Source of the DNA: Bacteroidota bacterium
Lineage (GTDB): Bacteria > Bacteroidota > Bacteroidia > Chitinophagales > Chitinophagaceae
Assembly: GCA_023433345.1 (NCBI GenBank)
Contig: JAEZDA010000091.1
Location: forward strand, 11,661-75,660
Direction of reading: 5' to 3'
Length of the DNA stretch: 64,000 nucleotides
In this document: piece after piece, positions 60,372-64,000 of the stretch
Position numbering within the stretch: the first letter of the stretch is position 1
Layout: each line of letters starts with the position of its first letter
Notes under the pieces: model-generated
The model's database searches: none
The model's input: only the letters and a program-made list of their open reading frames with translations
What the model was told of the DNA's origin: nothing
Position numbers and translations under genes: made by a program

Positions 60372-61559
60372 ATGAACGAGGGATTCGTAAACCGGATTGC
60401 AAACGAGCTCGATGAAATCAGGTCCGCCGGATTATTCAAAAACGAAAGGATCATTAGCAGCGATCAGGGTGCTGAGATTGTGGTTAACGGCAAAACGGTA
60501 CTCAACTTTTGCGCAAATAATTATCTCGGGCTTTCATCGCATCCGGCGGTAGTAAAAGCAGCCAAGGATGCCATTGATCATCGCGGATATGGCATGAGCA
60601 GTGTAAGGTTCATTTGCGGCACCCAGGATATCCACAAGGAGCTCGAAAAAAAGATCGCAACCTTCCTGGGTACTGAGGACACCATCCTTTATGCCGCCGC
60701 CTTCGACGCTAACGGGGGCGTGTTTGAACCTCTTTTTGGAGAAGAAGACGCGATAATCAGTGACGCCCTCAACCATGCTTCTATTATTGATGGCGTGAGG
60801 TTATGCAAGGCACAGCGTTTCCGCTACGAACATAATAACATGGCTGATCTTGAGGAGAAATTAAAAGAGAGCGGTCATCTTCGTTCACGCATAATAGTTA
60901 GTGACGGTTCTTTCAGTATGGACGGAACAATCGCGCAGCTCGATAAAATATGCGATCTGGCGGGTAAGTATGATGCTATCGTAATGATAGACGAATGTCA
61001 TTCTTCCGGCTTCCTCGGCAAAAATGGACGTGGCACCCACGAATACCGGAACGTAATGGGCAGGATAGACATTATTACCGGCACATTGGGTAAGGCATTG
61101 GGAGGTGCAAGCGGGGGCTTCACTTCAGGAAGAAAAGAAATTGTTGAGATGCTCAGGCAAAGGAGCCGGCCTTACCTTTTCAGCAATACCCTGGCTCCCA
61201 GTATCGTTGGCGCATCAATAGCTGTGTTAAACATGCTGAGTGAAACCACTGAATTGAGGGATAAGCTGGAAGCAAATACAAAACTATTCCGGGAAAAGAT
61301 GACCCAGGCCGGGTTCGACATAAAACCCGGGGATCATCCCATAGTTCCGATTATGCTTTACGATGCTGTGGTGGCGCAACAATTCGCCGCTAAATTGCTT
61401 GATGAAGGCATCTATGTTATTGGATTCTTTTATCCTGTAGTGCCGAAGGGCCAGGCGCGAATACGCGTTCAGCTAAGCGCAGCCCATGAAACCGGGCACA
61501 TAAATAAAGCTATTGATGCTTTTACCAGGGTGGGAAAGGAATTAGGTGTTTTGAAATAA
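60372..61559 (+). CDS. kbl: Glycine C-acetyltransferase (2-amino-3-ketobutyrate CoA ligase)
   Basis: Kbl cleaves 2-amino-3-ketobutyrate with CoA to glycine and acetyl-CoA in threonine degradation. The 395-residue PLP enzyme shows NFCANNYLGLSSHPAVV, GTQDIHKELE, DECHSSGFLGKNGRGTHEY and the PLP-Lys segment TGTLGKALGGASGG. Its partner, threonine dehydrogenase, is not in the window. lutB begins at the base after its stop codon, so the two are cotranscribed. Confidence 0.93.
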   Translation: MNEGFVNRIANELDEIRSAGLFKNERIISSDQGAEIVVNGKTVLNFCANNYLGLSSHPAVVKAAKDAIDHRGYGMSSVRFICGTQDIHKELEKKIATFLGTEDTILYAAAFDANGGVFEPLFGEEDAIISDALNHASIIDGVRLCKAQRFRYEHNNMADLEEKLKESGHLRSRIIVSDGSFSMDGTIAQLDKICDLAGKYDAIVMIDECHSSGFLGKNGRGTHEYRNVMGRIDIITGTLGKALGGASGGFTSGRKEIVEMLRQRSRPYLFSNTLAPSIVGASIAVLNMLSETTELRDKLEANTKLFREKMTQAGFDIKPGDHPIVPIMLYDAVVAQQFAAKLLDEGIYVIGFFYPVVPKGQARIRVQLSAAHETGHINKAIDAFTRVGKELGVLK

Positions 61560-62945
61560 ATGGAAAGAATGTCACAGCAGTCAGAAGCCTTCAAAACAGG
61601 CAGCACGCATAAGGCTGCCGACCTTGAACACAGGCGGAAAATAAACTTCAATATCGCGCGATATAATGCCACTGTGCCCAAAGGAAAATCGCAGTTTGGC
61701 GATATTAATCTCGCGCGCGAGAACGCAAAGAATATCAAGTGGCGGGCGATAGAGAATCTTGATCATCACCTTGAGATATTTGAAAAAAAATTCTCCCAGC
61801 GCGGTGGAAAGGTGATCTGGGCAGAAGATGCCTCACAGGCTCTTAAAGAAATACTAACGATCTGTAAAGAGAAAAAATGTAAAACGATCGTAAAGAGCAA
61901 GAGCATGGTCACCGAAGAGATCCATCTGAACAAATGCATGGAAGAGAATGGAATTGAGAGCGTTGAAACCGATCTTGGCGAGTATATTCAGCAGCTTGAT
62001 GGCGAACCACCATACCATATCGTTACCCCGGCAATGCATAAAAGCAAGGAAGATGTGGCTAAACTTTTTGCTGAAAAGCTGGGCACAGACCCTGCTCTCA
62101 CCCCATCGCAACTAACACTCGTTGCACGAAACCTACTTCGCGAAAAATATGTGCAGGCGGAAGTAGGTATCACCGGTGCAAATTTTATTATCAGCGATAC
62201 CGGGAGCGTGGCAGTAACAGAGAATGAAGGAAATGCCAGGCTGAGCAGCGCTTTCCCAAAAACTCACATTGTAATCGTCGGCATTGAAAAGATGTTGCCT
62301 TCCATTACAGATCTCGCATTGTTCTGGCCACTCCTGAGCACTTACGGTACGGGACAAACGATCACAGTTTACAATAGCATTATTTCAGGCCCAAGACAGC
62401 CCCATGAAACAGATGGCCCGGAGGAGATGTACGTAATTCTTCTCGACAACGGGCGAACCAATATTTTAGCAGATCCGAAACAACGCGAAAGTCTCTATTG
62501 CATAAGATGCGGCGCCTGCCTTAATGCCTGCCCGGTTTACAAAAACATCGGGGGACATACCTACGGCACAACCTACAGCGGACCGATCGGAAGTGTTATC
62601 ACTCCGCATCTCCGGGGAATGGAAGAATACAAACATTTAAGCTTTGCATCTTCTCTTTGCGGAAACTGTACTGAAGTATGCGCGGTTAAAATCAACCTTC
62701 ACGAACTACTGCTGGACAATCGAAAAAAATCTGTTGAAGAAGGATATGCGCCCCTGAGCGAAAAAGTTGCATGGAAAGCATGGAAATTAGCCAGCTTAAA
62801 AAGAGGATTAATGAATTTCGGGAATGGAAATTTGAAAAACAAAATAGTGAACGGAATGTTCAAGGGTTGGACGAACACAAGAGGAGAGCTTAACTTCAGC
62901 AAAAAAACATTCAATGAAATGTGGAAAGAAAAATACAACAGATAG
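61560..62945 (+). CDS. lutB: Lactate utilization iron-sulfur protein LutB
   Basis: LutB is an Fe-S subunit of the LutABC L-lactate oxidising complex. The 461-residue protein has the LUD domain (residues 20-295, GANFIISDTGSVAVTENEGN) and two 4Fe-4S binding sets: CIRCGACLNACPVY and CGNCTEVCAV. lutA and lutC are not beside it. Its ATG directly follows the kbl stop. A later start at 61569 is equally possible. Role with a non-standard partner is open. Confidence 0.88.
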   Translation: MERMSQQSEAFKTGSTHKAADLEHRRKINFNIARYNATVPKGKSQFGDINLARENAKNIKWRAIENLDHHLEIFEKKFSQRGGKVIWAEDASQALKEILTICKEKKCKTIVKSKSMVTEEIHLNKCMEENGIESVETDLGEYIQQLDGEPPYHIVTPAMHKSKEDVAKLFAEKLGTDPALTPSQLTLVARNLLREKYVQAEVGITGANFIISDTGSVAVTENEGNARLSSAFPKTHIVIVGIEKMLPSITDLALFWPLLSTYGTGQTITVYNSIISGPRQPHETDGPEEMYVILLDNGRTNILADPKQRESLYCIRCGACLNACPVYKNIGGHTYGTTYSGPIGSVITPHLRGMEEYKHLSFASSLCGNCTEVCAVKINLHELLLDNRKKSVEEGYAPLSEKVAWKAWKLASLKRGLMNFGNGNLKNKIVNGMFKGWTNTRGELNFSKKTFNEMWKEKYNR

Positions 62946-62985
62946 GGTGCATCTCCTCAACCGAAACTCTATTGGTAATTAATCT

Positions 62986-63038
62986 GAGACGGTATTATGG
63001 AGATAATTATTCTTTGCGATAATGTAACTAACCGTCTC
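62986..63038. repeat. 8-bp inverted repeat around a start codon
   Basis: GAGACGGT (62986-62993) and ACCGTCTC (63031-63038) are perfect complements separated by 37 bp, and the ATG at 62997 lies between them. It could be an operator pair or an RNA stem that hides the start region. Chance is possible for a repeat this short. Confidence 0.35.
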
Positions 63039-64000
63039 GACTACACGCTGGGATTTATTTTTGGAGATATCTTAGGTATAAGATATAAAACTTCTGCAGA
63101 ATTTACTTCGGGCACTGCTTCAGCCTGGATATGCTACGGAAACGATAAGATTCCCGGAACATATCACATCAGAAATACAGGATTATTAAATGAAACCTCA
63201 TTCCGTGATGAATGTAAGGTTCATGTGAATGGTTACGGTGAAGATTGCGTACTCTTTCCAACCGAAGATTCTGATCACTCATTTGATATTTTCAGCGCCG
63301 TCTTTTTTTTGATAAGCAGGTATGAAGAATACTATCCATTCGCGCAGGACGCATACCAAAGATTTCCGCATACATCTTCCGTGGCTTTTAAAAACGGGTT
63401 TCTCCATTACCCGATGGTGAATAAATGGGTGATGGACCTCGCATCAAAAATCGAGAAAAGATTTCCTTCTTTTAAGAAGCCTGCCATTAATTTTTCATAC
63501 AAGGCAACTTATGATATAGACATCCCCTGGCAGTACAGGAATAAGGGAATTCTAAGAGGACTTGGGGGTTGGTTGAAATCGCCTGGTATAGGGCGAATAA
63601 AAGTATTGTGCAAGATTTCCGAAGATCCTTTTTATTCATTTGACTTCCTCAAAAAGCTGCATTCAAAATTTGGCATCAGCCCCCTTTACTTTTGGCTCGT
63701 TGCAGAAAAGAGAGGAGAATTCGACAAGAACGTGTCTCCTCATAAAACTGAGATGAAAAAACTGATAAAGGACCATAAAGATCTTTCGAACGGGCTTCAT
63801 CCATCCTGGCACTCTTACGGAGATGCATCAATCGTATTAAAAGAAAAGAGAATTTTGGAAAGTATTTTGGGCAAAAGCATTAACGCCTCAAGGCAACACT
63901 ACTTACGGTTTCGCCTGCCCGAATCCTTTGAATTGCTTCAATCAATTGGAATCAGTGAAGAGTACAGCATGGGTTATGGCACGATCAATGGATTCCGGGC
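62997..64000 (+). CDS. Polysaccharide deacetylase-like protein, 3' truncated
   Basis: An ATG at 62997 opens a frame that runs past the window end (334 complete codons). The N-terminal part (residues 1-180) with SAVFFLISRYEEYYPF and HYPMVNKWV segments resembles the DUF7033 domain found before polysaccharide deacetylase domains in Bacteroidota. Residues about 180-330 show KATYDIDIPW, LHPSWHSYGDAS and INASRQHYLRF, which look like the deacetylase barrel with metal-site positions. Activity cannot be judged from the partial sequence. It lies 51 bp after lutB. Confidence 0.75.
   Translation, partial: MEIIILCDNVTNRLDYTLGFIFGDILGIRYKTSAEFTSGTASAWICYGNDKIPGTYHIRNTGLLNETSFRDECKVHVNGYGEDCVLFPTEDSDHSFDIFSAVFFLISRYEEYYPFAQDAYQRFPHTSSVAFKNGFLHYPMVNKWVMDLASKIEKRFPSFKKPAINFSYKATYDIDIPWQYRNKGILRGLGGWLKSPGIGRIKVLCKISEDPFYSFDFLKKLHSKFGISPLYFWLVAEKRGEFDKNVSPHKTEMKKLIKDHKDLSNGLHPSWHSYGDASIVLKEKRILESILGKSINASRQHYLRFRLPESFELLQSIGISEEYSMGYGTINGFR

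Overview
The window is an almost fully coding chromosomal stretch from a member of the Bacteroidota, most likely near Chitinophagaceae. The basis is the fused LpxC-FabZ protein, a GldA-type ABC ATPase, a bacterial GGGP synthase, TonB-dependent receptor and outer-membrane barrel genes, a long RicT protein, and many copies of the phylum's TAnnTTTG promoter element. This placement is inference from gene content. I saw no rRNA, tRNA, insertion sequence, prophage or CRISPR array.

Layout. 1-4.9 kb: the end of an HD phosphohydrolase, lipid A genes lpxD, lpxC-fabZ and lpxA, and an ABC ATPase. 5-11 kb: alanine dehydrogenase, tsaE, a copper P-type ATPase, recQ, then a candidate small RNA. 11-20.4 kb: a HerA-like ATPase, a di-heme peroxidase, an orphan OmpR regulator, ruvB, a LytS/LytTR pair, GGGP synthase, arfB, and a two-gene unit resembling MbnP/MbnH. 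20.4-28.3 kb: a flippase, an amidase, three small proteins, fused isobutyryl-CoA mutase (icmF) and rsmA. 28.7-33 kb: pdxA and a TonB receptor / secreted protein / winged-helix unit. 33.5-41.4 kb: radA, comF, a beta-helix lipoprotein, glutathione peroxidase, holB, ricT and gldA. 41.5-49.8 kb: a lipoprotein, enolase, a DivIC-like protein, nth, an outer-membrane protein, the alpha subunit of a 2-oxoacid:ferredoxin oxidoreductase and an arginase-fold protein. 49.8-55.7 kb: mutL, a GH3 glycosidase and a serine hydrolase split at a run of nine A, and queA. 55.7-64 kb: an L,D-transpeptidase, a methyltransferase, an ECF sigma / anti-sigma / barrel operon, kbl, lutB and the start of a deacetylase-like gene.

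The most unusual signals lie outside the genes. Four intergenic loci (4865-4980, 23924-24082, 28254-28665, 33506-33533) hold degenerate tandem tracts of 7- or 8-bp units, usually about four per tract, several of which touch gene ends. Ten genes have an exact TAnnTTTG promoter element ending only 3-8 bp before the chosen start codon, which suggests leaderless or nearly leaderless mRNAs. At 10783-10845 a promoter and a hairpin with eight T on the minus strand outline a small RNA. The GH3/serine-hydrolase pair may be one protein joined by slippage, and recQ has no ATG that would preserve its conserved N-terminal motif. Several convergent gene pairs abut with no base between their stop codons.
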